From positions 1,325,178 through 1,389,177 of the forward strand of contig NW_008710397.1 of NCBI RefSeq assembly GCF_000327385.1: a DNA stretch of 64,000 bases, in the 5' to 3' direction. The notes under the pieces were generated by a model. That model did no database searches. It worked only from the letters and a program-made list of their open reading frames with translations, and was not told where the DNA came from. This DNA is from Lottia gigantea. Its lineage: Eukaryota > Mollusca > Gastropoda > Lottiidae. Of the stretch, positions 31,776 to 42,972 are shown piece by piece. Numbering within the stretch: the stretch's first letter is position 1; every line of letters begins with the position of its first letter. The position numbers were made by a program, and so were the translations under genes.

Positions 31776-33943
31776 CTGCAGTCTTTGTATTATCATTAAT
31801 TCATTTAAAGTTAAAATTCTAATTTTTTAAGACAAAAAACCATATATATTCCAATACATGTTATAACTCAGTTAAAATCAAAATAATTTTGAGCAAAATA
31901 CTTTTTCAGTGTTTGTATTTCCATCATCCAAATTTAACAATATATCAAATGATAATGATGATGGTATTTTTCGGTCAATAGTAGAAAAACTGTGAATAAT
32001 AGAATATCTATTTTAGGCTATCAGATATGGACCCCCTTGTCTCCCCTATAGATATCATCTTAAATTGACACCCCATATCTGTAAGTAGGGTGGACAAAAA
32101 CCATCAAATGTCAATCATTGTATCAGATAAATCTACAATAGATAAAGACTTAACAATAACAGATATATAGTCCATGTCCATATAAATAATAAGACTCAAT
32201 GTATTCGAGCGTAAATTTGCTCAGGGCAAGTAAAGACAACTGCTATGTCAACATATGAACCTGACCGAAATTTTGAGGATGACCAGAATTTTTGTTGTTA
32301 ATCGTATTGTTCTTAAATAGATGTCAACAATGTCTTTGTGGAGGCCTTACACCCTTAATCTTCTGAAAACAATACATTCTACCTGCTGGTACGTTTTCAG
32401 TTTATACAAAGAGACCAGTCAGTAAAATATCTGTTTTTTTTTTCAGCCTTAAAGCCTGAGAAAACATTGTCCAGTCAGTCTTTATCAAGCACTTGTTGTT
32501 CTGTTTAGATAGATATGTCATGGTCAACCTGTGTAGCCCTACAACTATTTCTTAAACATAACAAGAAAAAGGAATTTTTGGATAATAAAAGAAAAATATT
32601 GATAGGATATCATGACCTTGAACATCTCAAATTTACTATGGACTTTGTTTGTTTTGTCATCAAAATATAATTACATATAAAAATTTCTGGACAATAAGGA
32701 AAAAAATGTTCAAAAGAATGATAACCTTGAAAATGTTAAGCAGTGGCATACTCCCCACCCCCCTTAACACACACCGCTCCCCTAGGACCATAGAAAATGA
32801 AAAATTTATTCTAATTTCACTTCTAAATCGCGTAAGATGTCTCTGACTTCCTTGGTTGAAAAATTTTCCTTCTGATCCCCACCATGAATAGTGAACTCTA
32901 ATATCTGTAGTGCTTGGGCGCGAAGATTGACCCCCATCAAAGAATTCCCCGCTACGGTAATGGATACAAGCGATTTATCTGAAAAATTTTGGTTGTTTTA
33001 TTATTGTTGTCACTAAAATATAATTACATAAAATCTTACATTTAAATAAAAAAATATCCATCCCCTGAAAAGAAAAAGATGAAATAACCCTTCCTGTTTC
33101 GTTAAATCCCATCCTTTACTTTGATGATAAACTAATTATATATTCTGTACTGCATCATATGTTACTTATTATCCTATTAGATGTTATCATGCATATCAGT
33201 AGTCCTAGAAACTCTGCCTGTGTTTTTACCACTAGTTCAAAGTCTTCATTACTGTAGGAGCACTGGTTAGGATCTATTTTGAATAAGGTTGAGCATGCTT
33301 GACGAATCTGGCTTTAATCCTTCCTTGAACATGAAAGACAAATGGGATATAAGCACGTTTAGGGCCAGACTTAAAATGTTACTTTTTATGGGAGTTGCTC
33401 TGATTCACTTTGGGTATCTTTACAAAGCTTGACCATTAATGTGTCCATCAAGATATTACCAAATATTCTACAATATATACCTTTGGGCCTCTCGGTACCA
33501 CAAAACAAGCGAGGGGTAGGATCTTCCCTTCTTCATACAAATCCCCTCTGAGCTGACAAGTTCAGTTGAAGAGTGGCATCATGTGTATCATAAAATTCAC
33601 TGTATTTTAATTACACCTTAAACAAATAATTATCAGTAGACAGTCAGAATTTCTCAGTTTATCTCTAATAACTTTTTATTAATTTATTAATGATAGAAGA
33701 TAAGATATAACAAAAGAATTCTCTTCTTGTATTGTATGACCCAATGATTTTCAATTGACTACAATTTGATGCAGGTATGATATTCAGTCCCATTGTATTG
33801 TGTACAAGTAAAAACACCATCCCCTTTCAATCAATTACAAAGAGGAAAAATGATAACATTTTATGGTGGGCTTTTACTCAACATCTAAGGCTAGCCTGTA
33901 AAAAATATACTCACCTTCACAATAGTCCAGGTGTCCTGAACTG
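31776..33943. other. Intergenic, nothing recognised
   Basis: About 2.2 kb, mostly unique. A C-rich segment at about 32750-32785 (CCCCACCCCCC) follows CAGTGGCATACT, which could be one end of a hAT-like element, but no partner end or duplication was found. Confidence 0.4.
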
Positions 33944-34265
33944 TCTTATACCTTGACTGCAATTGACATCTATGGAAGTTTGGAAATGCAGTGATTTAAT
34001 TGGATTGAATATTTCTTTAAAAATACTTCAAACTATAAATATATCGCACTTTATCTATATATGTCTTTTCTATATATCACAGAGTATCTTAAATTGATGA
34101 GTCATTTTAACATTCAAACGCAGATAATTCTGGACATACATGGATTTGAAGGCACAAATTTCAACGGTGAGTTGTGAACAGCATTACTGATCTGCTTAGC
34201 TCAAAAATTCCCATTTCAGAAACTTAAGTATGATTGGTCAAAATATGGCCCACCTGTCCCTTTAA
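33944..34265. mobile_element. F2 left piece joined directly to F4 right piece
   Basis: 33944-34008 shows F2 (TTATACCTTGACTGCAATTG, ATTTAATTGGATTG). At about 34009 it switches without spacer into F4 (CTTTAAAAATACTTCAAAC, TATATGTCTTTTCTATATAT, GATAATTCTGGACATACATG, CCCACCTGTCCC), ending at TTAA 34262-34265. Each is only a part of its family's length. Confidence 0.8.
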
Positions 34266-34400
34266 GAGAATTGTTTTATGGTTAAATGTTAAGTTTTAAA
34301 CTTTTTAAATAAATTTTCTTTTAATTAGGTCGACACTGTGTCAGAGAAAGTTAGGCGTTTTCTCTTTAGGCTGCAAGTTATCTTCTATAGGCGTTTAGAT

Positions 34401-34470
34401 TGAAATGAAATCAAATGAAATGAATGAAGTTTTACTTTTCTGCATCATTCGGGCTAATGAAGACGGTGAC
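34401..34470 (-). mobile_element. SINE 3'-end fragment
   Basis: GAAATGAATGAAGTTTTAC, then TTTTCTGCATCATTCGGGC and TAATGAAGACGG: the reverse complement of the SINE tail and 3' end only. Confidence 0.75.
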
Positions 34471-34686
34471 TGGTCAAAGAGAGGATCATGTCATTAAGGT
34501 AGAACAGAAAATCAGTCAATTATGGGCTAAGGCATTGATTGTTATAAACAAGAAGAAAATCTTTTGACAGATAGAAATTAAAAAAATATGGGAAAAGGAT
34601 TCATTTTGTTTTTGCAAAGATTTCTAATTTCATTAACCCATTAAGGTGTTGAAAAAAGGATTCAAAAAAAGAATATCCATAATTCA

Positions 34687-34765
34687 AATGGTGCAAATGG
34701 ATGCTATCAGTGTCTCTGATACACATAGAAAATTAAAAAAACCTCTTTACAATCCCTTTAATAAG
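34687..34765 (+). mobile_element. F3 MITE, right end only
   Basis: GGTGCAAATGGATGCTATCA, TGATACACATAGAAAATT and CCTCTTTACAATCCCTTTAA: the last 75 bp of F3 with a well-kept terminus. Confidence 0.85.
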
Positions 34766-35096
34766 TCATCTTTCTTGATCATTCCAGTTGACCCAGCTGT
34801 AAATGGATATTGATAATCACATTGTTGTTTTAAAAGTCCTTCACTATTAACGATGATCATATATTATTGTGTTTATCAATTTACATAAAGAATTGATTTA
34901 AGTTTTAATTGGTGAGAATACGCCTTTAAATTTGAATCTATTAACACCTGCATTGAAATCAATGACAATGAAATCAAGATAGCACTGATAGCATTTAAAA
35001 ATGGTTTTCTAACAGAGCATGATGACATCTTGGTTTCTCATGTCAATTATAGCTAGATATTACTACTGCTTGATTAAATACAGGTTAAAATGATTT

Positions 35097-35450
35097 TATA
35101 ATAGAAGAGAAAAAGTTGGTAGTTAACATTTGAAGACAGGTTGTAGCTCAGTCTGATAAAGTGTTGTAATGGTGACATCATTTTTAATAACTGAAGGGAA
35201 AGAGTTTGTCGTTAACATTTGAAGACAGGTTGTAGCTCAGTCTGATAAAGTGTTGGAATCCTGACATCATTATTATAATAGAAGAGAAAGAGTTGGATGT
35301 TAACATTTGAGGACAGGTTGTAGCTCAGTCTGATAAAGTTTTGTAATCCTGACATCATTTTTATAATAGAAGAGAAAGAGTTGGTCATTAACATTTGAGG
35401 ACAGGTTGTAGCTAAGTCTAATAAAGTGTTGGAATCCTGACATCATTTGC
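35097..35450. repeat. Four-unit tandem repeat, ~88 bp, tRNA A-box-like core
   Basis: GACAGGTTGTAGCTCAGTCT occurs at about 35135, 35222 and 35310, with a variant (GCTAAG) near 35397. Each is followed by GATAAAGTGTTGGAATCC and TGACATCATT, and preceded by ATAGAAGAGAAAGAGTTGG and TTAACATTTGA. TAGCTCAGTCTG matches an RNA polymerase III A-box at 11 of 12 positions, and GTTGGAATCC resembles a B-box, but only about 8 bp separates them, too few for a functional tRNA-like promoter. Confidence 0.88.
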
Positions 35451-35940
35451 TTTAATTAAAACAAATAGTGAGCTCTATTAGAGTAAAAAAAATGGTGACT
35501 TTCAATATATCATTCTTCTTTCTCCATTTCAACCATTCTGTCAGGCTTTCTTTTATAACATATACCAGTTCATACTTTTCATGACATCATTTGCTTGGAT
35601 ACGTTGAACAATGTTGGCTGTGGGTTTTGATCTTTATCAGTGTGTGAAAGTCTGATAACCTTGATTGAACATAAGTTGTTATCCTTATAAATATAGTTTT
35701 TTCTTTCTTTCTTTTCTCTGTATAAGAAATTTCCATAAATGTCCAAAATTTTGGTGGTAGTAAATTCTCTATAATAAATGATATTGATATTCATATTCTT
35801 ACCAGTCTATGTTTAAATTTTTTTAGATATACAAAATCAATTCGCGTCTGAATTGAAGCTGATTTTCCAGTTCAAATAATCTTAAAGTTCTATTTACTAA
35901 CAAAAGAAAAGTTAAAGAAGACAGTAGATCACAGCAATAT
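35451..35940. other. Intergenic, nothing recognised
   Basis: AT-rich; a 71-codon minus frame at 35579-35794 looks random. Confidence 0.5.
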
Positions 35941-36260
35941 CATCTTCACAATGTCAAGGTATTACAAACTTCTGCTAATACCTTGACTGTACTGAGACAC
36001 TTTTCTTGTGTCACAGAGGTGTCAGAAGTTTGTTAATGTAAATTTGATTGGATTGTATGATACCGAATAAACCAATCAGAGCTCACGAAAGTCAGAAAAT
36101 CATATACCAAAATGTTTACAATCTTCATGTCAAGGGCTCTGATTGGCTGTATTCACTGATGTACAATCCAACCAAATCATTGAATTCTGTGATATAAGAT
36201 AGTGGGTATTGCAGTCAAGGTATAAGACAACATTCATAATAGCTTGACATTGTGAAGATG
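35941..36260 (+). mobile_element. F2 MITE, full length (reference copy)
   Basis: Complete inverted ends CATCTTCACAATGTCAAGGT (35941) and AGCTTGACATTGTGAAGATG (to 36260). Inner arms: AATACCTTGACTGTA and TGCAGTCAAGGTATAAGAC, AACCAATCAGAGCTC and GGGCTCTGATTGGCTG. Nested inverted repeats let the whole 320 bp fold. No clear target duplication. Confidence 0.92.
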
Positions 36261-36694
36261 CAGTAATCTATGTCAAAATGATCTGAATTGGATCCTCAAT
36301 GTCAATATTTTCATGTCAGAGGTTTATACAGATTTATTCACTGGTTATTTCAATAGATTGAACTCACTTTTTATAGAAATAAATCCAAATAACTGATTTA
36401 GAAATAGCATGTTCAAGTGTTTTGTATGATAAATTTTAAAGGGATGTAAGTGTCTAATTACTGTGAAATAGTTTATGTTGGTTGGCACTTAATTTTGTAG
36501 ATTTGACCTAAGTTTCTGAATTCCTAATTGTTTATAAAAGTATATTATTAACATAAATGATTAAAGTTTTCAAATTTAGTACTATTTGTAAATTGAAAGT
36601 TTTCTTTTTCTGTTCTAATTGGTTGGATGACTCTTATTGTTTCAATGTGGTCAAAATCAATGTTTGTTGAATCAACTAATTCCACTTTCACAGC
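36261..36694. other. Intergenic, nothing recognised
   Basis: Unique AT-rich spacer between an F2 and an F3 copy. Confidence 0.5.
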
Positions 36695-36969
36695 TTAAAG
36701 GGATTGTAAAGAGGTTTTCAAAATTTTTCTTGTGTATCAGGGGACACTGAAAACATCAATTTGCACCATTCCAATTTTCATTCTGTCGTCTGTGATTATA
36801 TACTTGTAAGAACCTCTGAGATATTGACTTCATCAAAAAACTAGATTAAGTGGAATTGTAAGGAACTACATATGTTTGATTGATAATTTGAATGAGGCAA
36901 ATTGATGTTATCAGTACTGTGTCCCTGATACACATACAAAATTTAGTCAACCTCTTTACAATCATTCAA
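36695..36969 (+). mobile_element. F3 hairpin MITE, diverged centre
   Basis: TTAAAGGGATTGTAAAGAGG at the left, TCAACCTCTTTACAATCATT at the right, with TTTGCACCATTCCAATTTTC and GAGGCAAATTGATGTTATCA as arms. The centre has lost the TGACGTCA motif. Confidence 0.88.
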
Positions 36970-37862
36970 TAATTCCAAACATAATCTGTGCTCAAAAATT
37001 CATTTTTCGATAGAAATTGAACTCATGCTGTTAGTTAAAGAAAATAATTTAGATGACAATATCCCTTAAACTTTGTTTTTTTATTTAAATAAATCAAAAT
37101 AGATGATTCAGATAAGAAAGGTGAGATTAAATTCAAAATAGCTTGACTTTAGTGTATAATAAATTTGAAGGTTGATTTGATAAAGTTTCAACTACACTGC
37201 TTCAATCATGTACACGGAAACATTTAACAATGAACAATATAGGTTAAAAATACTGTGAACTAAATAAGATAAATATTCAAACAAAACCTCAATTGTGGTC
37301 ATAGAAAACAACAGGTTCAATACACTTTGAATTTGGGTAGGTTTATTAATAGCACAATGACCTTTGACCTGTAGGGGACACCGCTACCTTCTTTGAACAT
37401 GTTAAATGAACTAAGTAGAAGGTAAACTGAGGACTAGAGGTTCCCTGACCTAGACTAAACAGTCAAGTCTGTCCAGGCTTTTCTTACTTTAATTTGCAGA
37501 TAATAAAAGTGGCAGATAAGAGTCCGCAAGGTTTTCACAAGGTCATCCCACAAAGCTTTGTTTATTTAAAGTAAGTCTTGGCAAGAAGAAATGGCCGACA
37601 GTGAGATGAGAGACAAATCACTCATCAATAATAATACGAGAAATTCACCCCAGTTGAAGATAACAATAACAAAACTTTGCTTTTAACTTATTAATGTTCC
37701 CCTCTTCACCTTACTTATATCAATAAACTAGAGACTAACTAGTTAATCAAATAAATTTGTCATACACTACTAAAGACTATAGTAGTCTATCATTTCATTA
37801 CCAGCTATTTCAATAATGGGCAGTTGCTATAAGGTTTCACAGCCAGACTTCAGCATTATTAT
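36970..37862. other. Intergenic, nothing recognised
   Basis: No gene or family repeat identified; slightly less AT-rich around 37370-37560. Confidence 0.5.
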
Positions 37863-37872
37863 CCAGGTCTTA

Positions 37873-38225
37873 AAGGGAGCCACAGTGGCTAAGTGAGTTA
37901 GATGCTGGCTAACCTGAAGGTCCAGGGTTAAATCCTGACATAAGTGGAGATAATACCCTTGGTTTTTTCAACCTTGTTTCACTGTCAGAGGGACTGATAT
38001 GGAAAGTGTCTATTGGTTCGGATGGGACAATAAACTGAGGTCCCGTGTGCTACAAGTTAAAGATCCCTCAACAGTTGGAAATAGAAAGACTGCAGGCTGT
38101 GGCATAATGCCACTGTCCTAGCAAAATTTCCATCATTGGACACTGCATGGCGCTGCCTGTCTTCATTAGCCCACAAGGTGCAGAAAAGTAGGATGTAAAA
38201 CTTCAGTTATTTCATTTTATTTCAT
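37873..38225 (+). mobile_element. tRNA-derived SINE, full length
   Basis: Head GGGAGCCACAGTGGCTAAGT, B-box GGTCCAGGGTTAAATCC, body GGATGGGACAATAAACTGAG, 3' end CTGTCTTCATTAGCCCACAA and tail TTATTTCATTTTATTTCAT. Flanking near-identical CCAGGTCTTA (37863-37872) and CAAGGTCTTA (38226-38235) are the target duplication. The sequence between GTGCTACA and GTTAAAGATC is shortened. Confidence 0.92.
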
Positions 38226-38439
38226 CAAGGTCTTATATATGAATATATGCACACAAAATTAAAAACGGCCTGATTTCATATTGGTATAAAAACAAGTTAA
38301 TTTGATTTATGAGGTTTTATAGTTTTATCTGAAGATACCTGGCAACATTTTATTTCATAATCTTCATAAGGGGATTTATATTTTTCTAGAATGTAATCTT
38401 ATTATAATAAAAAATATTTTCACTGTTAAAATATTTGTC

Positions 38440-39500
38440 AATACATCAATTGTAGAGTGATATAGAAATACCACTGTTAAAATAGTACTCAATACATCAA
38501 TTGTAGAGTGATATAGAAATACCAGTGTTAAAATAGTACTCAATACATCAATTGTAGAGTGATGTAGAAATACCACTGTTAAAATAGTGTTCAATACATC
38601 AATTGTAGAGTGATATAGAAATACCAGTGTTAAAATAGTACTCAATACATCAATTGTAGAGTGATATAGAAATACCAGTGTTAAAATAGTACTCAATACA
38701 TCAATTGTAGAGTGATGTAGAAATACCACTGTTAAAATAGTACTCAATACATCAATTGTAGAGTGATATAGAAATACCAGTGTTAAAATAGTGCTCAATA
38801 CATCAATTGTAGAGTGATATATAGAAATACCACTGTTAAAATAGTACTCAATACATCAATTGTAGAGTGATATAGAAATACCAGTGTTAAAATAGTACTC
38901 AATACATCAATTGTAGAGTGATGTAGAAATACCACTGTTAAAATAGTACTCAATACATCAATTGTAGAGTGATATAGAAATACCACAGTTAAAATAGTGT
39001 TCAATACATCAATTGTAGAGTGATATAGAAATACCACTGTTAAAATAGTGCTCAATACATCAATTGTAGAGTGATATAGAAATACCACTGTTAAAATAGT
39101 GCTCAATACATCAATTGTAGGGTGATGTAGAAATACCACTGTTAAAATAGTGCTCAATACATCAATTGTAGAGCGATATAGAAATACCACTGTTAAAATA
39201 GTGTTCAATACATCAATTGTAGAGCGATATAGAAATACCACTGTTAAAATAGTGCTCAATACATCAATTGTAGAGTGATATAGAAATACCACTGTTAAAA
39301 TAGTGTTCAATACATCAATTGTAGAGTGATATAAAAATACCACTGTTAAAATAGGGGTCAATACATCAATTGTAGAGTGATATAGAAATACCACTGTTAA
39401 AAAAGTGTTCAATACATCAATTGTAGAGTGATATAGAAATACCACTGTTAAAATAGTGTTCAATACATCAATTGTAGAGAGCGATATAGAAATACCACTG
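38440..39500. repeat. Minisatellite, 21 units of 51 bp
   Basis: Unit landmarks TACATCAATTGTAGAGTGAT, then ATAGAAATACCACTGTTAAA and ATAGTACTCAA. Spacing is exactly 51 bp except for one 53-bp unit near 38816. Because 51 is 17 codons, the minus strand stays open over two frames (140 and 222 codons) with a 17-residue repeat. The 2-bp addition separates them. Single-base variants (CCACTG or CCAGTG; GATATAG or GATGTAG; AGTACT, AGTGCT or AGTGTT) mark unit types. No start context, splice signal or known domain supports a protein, so it is not called as CDS. Confidence 0.95.
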
Positions 39501-39502
39501 TT

Positions 39503-39799
39503 TTAAAGGAATTCTTCCTCTTAAAATTGATATACAATTTAAAGTCACAAACTTGTTCAATAACAATAAGAGTATATATTCATCAGTTGGACTTACCAAG
39601 TGCCATGACTAAAGAATAGAATCTCTATATAAGGCAATATATTCATTAAACTAGAATTACTTAGTTTAATAAATTATCATTTAGTTTAGGATTTATTGGA
39701 TTATGGAGGGATTCTGTTGTATAGTTTTGACACTAGATAAGTCCACTGATGAATATATACTCTTTTCTTTTGGTCATTCTAAGAGGTAGTATATCTTTA
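39503..39799 (+). mobile_element. F5 MITE
   Basis: Starts TTAAAGGAATTCTTCCTCTT then AAAATTGATATACAATTT, and ends TGGTCATTCTAAGAGGTAGT then ATATCTTTA. Inner palindromic arms are GAGTATATATTCATCAGTTG, GACTTACCAAGTGCCATGAC and ATTCTGTTGTATAGTTTTGA, CACTAGATAAGTCCACTGAT, GAATATATACTC. It abuts the last minisatellite unit with no spacer. Confidence 0.83.
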
Positions 39800-39857
39800 T
39801 TAGTTCTAATATTGTTATTATGTTAAAAATGATGAAAATATGATTTCTATCATAATG

Positions 39858-40086
39858 ACACCCTAAAGGTTCCTAACCTGGGGTGTTTTCACCACTTGGG
39901 GGTGTGGGACTAGGGTGTCAGGGGTGTGGCAAACTGGTGTAGGAGAAGAATGTATTTTGAATTTAGAGAGCACCTCACATCATCACATGCTGAAAATGTG
40001 GATGATACAAATTTTTGAGGGTGTAAAAGCTCTAAATGATTGCTCCAGGGGTGTGAAGGCTGAAATAGGGAACCACTTTCCTGGAG
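39858..40086. mobile_element. Possible hAT-like element
   Basis: AAAGGTTCCTAACCTGGGGT at the left and ATAGGGAACCACTTTCCTGG at the right resemble the GGTTCCC-CCTGGGG ends of many hAT elements. The interior is rich in GGGGTGT words. No clean 8-bp duplication was found, and a 64-codon frame inside looks accidental. Confidence 0.45.
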
Positions 40087-40344
40087 TCATACGGCACAAG
40101 TGGTCATGAGGGGCACAAAAAAGCTCGAATAATTGTAACAGTGTTATGTATATTTGACGTATTCAACTATTCACAAATTAAACCAATTTCTAGTCGAACA
40201 AAAAAATATCAAGCTGAGTTTACTCACTGACCAATAAACATTTTGACATGGAAATTATGGGACTGGAAAAAATGAGTTAAATATTCTCAATTCACTGCTT
40301 GATCCATCTGATAAATCTTTTTTTTAACTTCAAAGAGAAAGCTT

Positions 40345-40638
40345 CATTATTCTGTTGACCAATTTTAAGCTGAGCTAATCGGTAATAATGGTCAGAGCTC
40401 ACTATCAAAATTTGAGCCTTCCATTCCATGTTTTTCCAGAATAACCTGCGTTTGTAAGTTGAAAGAAATGACGTCTGATCTTTTCATGAGATTCTGCCAT
40501 ATATAGACAAGACATACATAGATAAGATATAGATATAAATAGAAATTGATTATGCTTAGTTCTAGTACTTCTGAAGACTATTTACATACTTTTAAGACCC
40601 AAATAAACCCTGCATATGGCAAACCATGGCCTTTAAAA
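40345..40638 (+). mobile_element. F4 MITE, left end lost
   Basis: TTGACCAATTTTAAGC, TAATCGGTAATAATGGTCAG, ATTTGAGCCTTCCATTCCAT, CTAGTACTTCTGAAGACTAT, and CATGGCCTTTAAAAAG at the right. Confidence 0.82.
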
Positions 40639-40888
40639 AGGCTGAGGGAAACTTTACTAAAATTGACAAGATATATTTTGGCTTTCATCTTTTTTACAGG
40701 GTACAAAAATAAATATTCTCGATCTATACTTTCCACAGGAGATGTTTAGTTGATAACCTCAATCGCAAAGTTGCACCAGGTGTTCCAGAGATAGCGATCA
40801 ATTGTTTCAACAAAATTAAAACTTGGATTAAAAACAACTTTTATTGATCTATTTGCAATATATTCAAGCAATGTAATTTTTAAAATGT

Positions 40889-41497
40889 CTCTTCTCACAA
40901 ACTATTATTCAATTCTTACTTTATGAGTAGTTTTTATTTTAAAGTGAGCTATTCACTGCTGTTTTAAAACTTCTTTAAAATATATTTCATTGGTCATCGT
41001 CAATTTTCCAGAGCGTGATCTTTGAAGAGCATTGTTAACTCTAGAGAATGGTTACCTCTGAGGAGCATAGTTACCTCCGAAGAGCATGGTTTACCCCAAA
41101 GAGCATTGTCTTAAGAGCCAGATTAACTCAAGAGAGTATGGTTACCTCTGAAGAGCATAGTTACCACTGAAGAGTATGGTTAACCATCCTTGGAACAAAT
41201 TTAAACACTGAGTGGAAACCAAATTAAATGTCATATACCCTGAACTCCAAGTAACATAACTTCAAGTGTAGAAATATTAAAACAGAAATTAAAAAAGACA
41301 TGTTGTTGCTAATCAGAGTTTCACGTTTAAAAGCGTATGATGTTAACGTTATGCTTTACTGGATTCTTGGGCATATACTCTTCTTACAAACTATTATTCA
41401 ATTCTTACTTTATGAGTAGTTTTTATTTTAGAGTGAGCTATTTACTGCTGTTTTAAAACTTCTTTGAAATATATTTAATTGGTCATGGTCAGAGCAT
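40889..41497 (+). repeat. Pair of ~110-bp direct repeats, 489 bp apart
   Basis: Copy A 40889-41002 and copy B 41378-41491 share ACAAACTATTATTCAATTCT, TACTTTATGAGTAGTTTTTA and GGTCAT with about six differences over about 107 bp. Homology may extend to the AGAGC word that follows each. Between them lies a degenerate 20-22-bp tandem array (about 41020-41192) of GAAGAGCATGGTTACCTCT-like units. It could be a segmental duplication or a small terminal-repeat element; no coding sequence lies between. Confidence 0.75.
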
Positions 41498-42759
41498 GCA
41501 GATGATGATAACCCTTATGCTAACAATCCTTGCCCTTGACAACCGGGATTTAAATGTTTGTCGGAAACTTTGTATGACTACTTTCACAGCCATGTCCCGC
41601 AGCCAAATTTTCAATCAAAATCCCTGAAGCTGTTTCATGCCAACGAAGACAAGTTTTTGTAATAGATTCAGAAACTTGTATTCTAATTGACAAACCATGC
41701 TATTTCCTTCCCCTGTTTTCTAACTTTGATTAAAATTGGAATTGACACAATCATTAAAGCAGTAGTTTATACTAGATTAAATGAAGCAAACTGTATGCAG
41801 AAGGCGACAAAATCTTTCACAAAATTCAAACTCAATCACTTCATAGAGAAGGTTTTTATCTTAATCTAAGAGTTCTCTACATTTTACAATTGCCTAGAGA
41901 TCTCTTATACTTTACTTTGACATTTGATAAAACAGGCCAATTGGAGAGAATTACTTGACTTTTTCTTGAATCACCATATTCTTCAAGTTGAGAATTAGTT
42001 TTATTCACCACTTAATATTTCCTCATTTCATTTTATTCCTAACACTTTATAGCAGGAAATATGGTGGATAAAAAAGTCTGGTCTCCTGTGAATCATTGAT
42101 TACTTGTATTGTAATTCAATTTCCTAGTAAATTATTTTGTCACCATACAAATTTGTGGATGGTGCCTCTAGCTTTATATTATAATCATTTAGCTAACAAT
42201 TGAAGCTATGTGGAAATTCCAGTGAAATCTTAATGAATACAACTTTCATATCTATCACACAGTTTTTGACGTTTCATTTTGTTCATTTTCTGTCCTTTCT
42301 TCACTCATTCATGATCCTACGAGATGAGGCAATATGTGGTACTCCATAAAAACAAAGTTTTAATAATTCTTTCAATACAAGTGATTCATGTTTAATAATT
42401 CTAAAAGTGGCAGAACAAAGCTTTTGATTGGTTAATATGTAAACATGGCAGCTTTATAGACATCATTAGATCATAGTATGAGTGAAGTTTTTAATCAGAT
42501 TAATGAAAAGAATGTAATCTGTAACATTTCTAGAAAGTATTTGATGGATGAGCTACTTAATAGCCACAGAATTGTTGAGGAGGTGGGGGCAATTACAAAC
42601 TCAAGATAAGAAATTTAGAATTGCGGGGGCAAAAGCCGAGCCAACTTCATTTTATAGGTCCCCTTAGAAACACCATTTAACATAATTTCTCAGATTTTAT
42701 CTGATGCATATTCATTTCAACATTATGATATGATTACAATTTTTTTTTTTACCCTTTCT
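41498..42759. other. Intergenic, nothing recognised
   Basis: Unique AT-rich sequence without exon or family-repeat matches. Confidence 0.5.
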
Positions 42760-42972
42760 CCAAATTTTTAAACGGTTTCCCCCTGTCAGTGATGCAGGTA
42801 AGAGGGGCTGACATGGAAAAAGCATCTAGTAGTTTGGATGGGACAATAAACCGAGGCCCCGTGTGCTACATGCTGTGCAGTGTGCACATTAAAGATTCCT
42901 TGACCGGTGGAAATCAAAAAAGAGCAGGCTAATACCGCTGTCCTGGCAAAATTTCCCTCATCGCACCCTGTG
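42760..42972 (+). mobile_element. SINE, both ends truncated
   Basis: Runs from CGGTTTCCCCCTGTCAGTGA through GGATGGGACAATAAACCGAG, AAAAAGAGCAGGCTAATACC and AAATTTCCCTCATCGCACCC, then stops before the CTTCATTAGCCC end. A short TGTGCAG duplication sits in the middle. Confidence 0.87.

Noticed and set aside
32740-32790. hAT-like end CAGTGGCATACT
   Set aside because: No matching partner end within about 1 kb; may be a coincidental match beside a C-rich tract.
35135-35180. tRNA gene suggested by TAGCTCAGTCTG
   Set aside because: No cloverleaf can be drawn: the A-box and B-box-like words are about 8 bp apart and no acceptor stem pairs.
38376-39463. Minus-strand repetitive proteins of 140 and 222 residues
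   Set aside because: They exist because the tandem unit is 51 bp, a multiple of three. No splice sites, start context or known repeat family; the 2-bp unit length change breaks the frame as expected for non-coding DNA.
40889-41497. LTR element as a firm call
   Set aside because: Flanking repeats are short, lack clear TG-CA ends and enclose no coding sequence; kept only as an unexplained direct-repeat pair.
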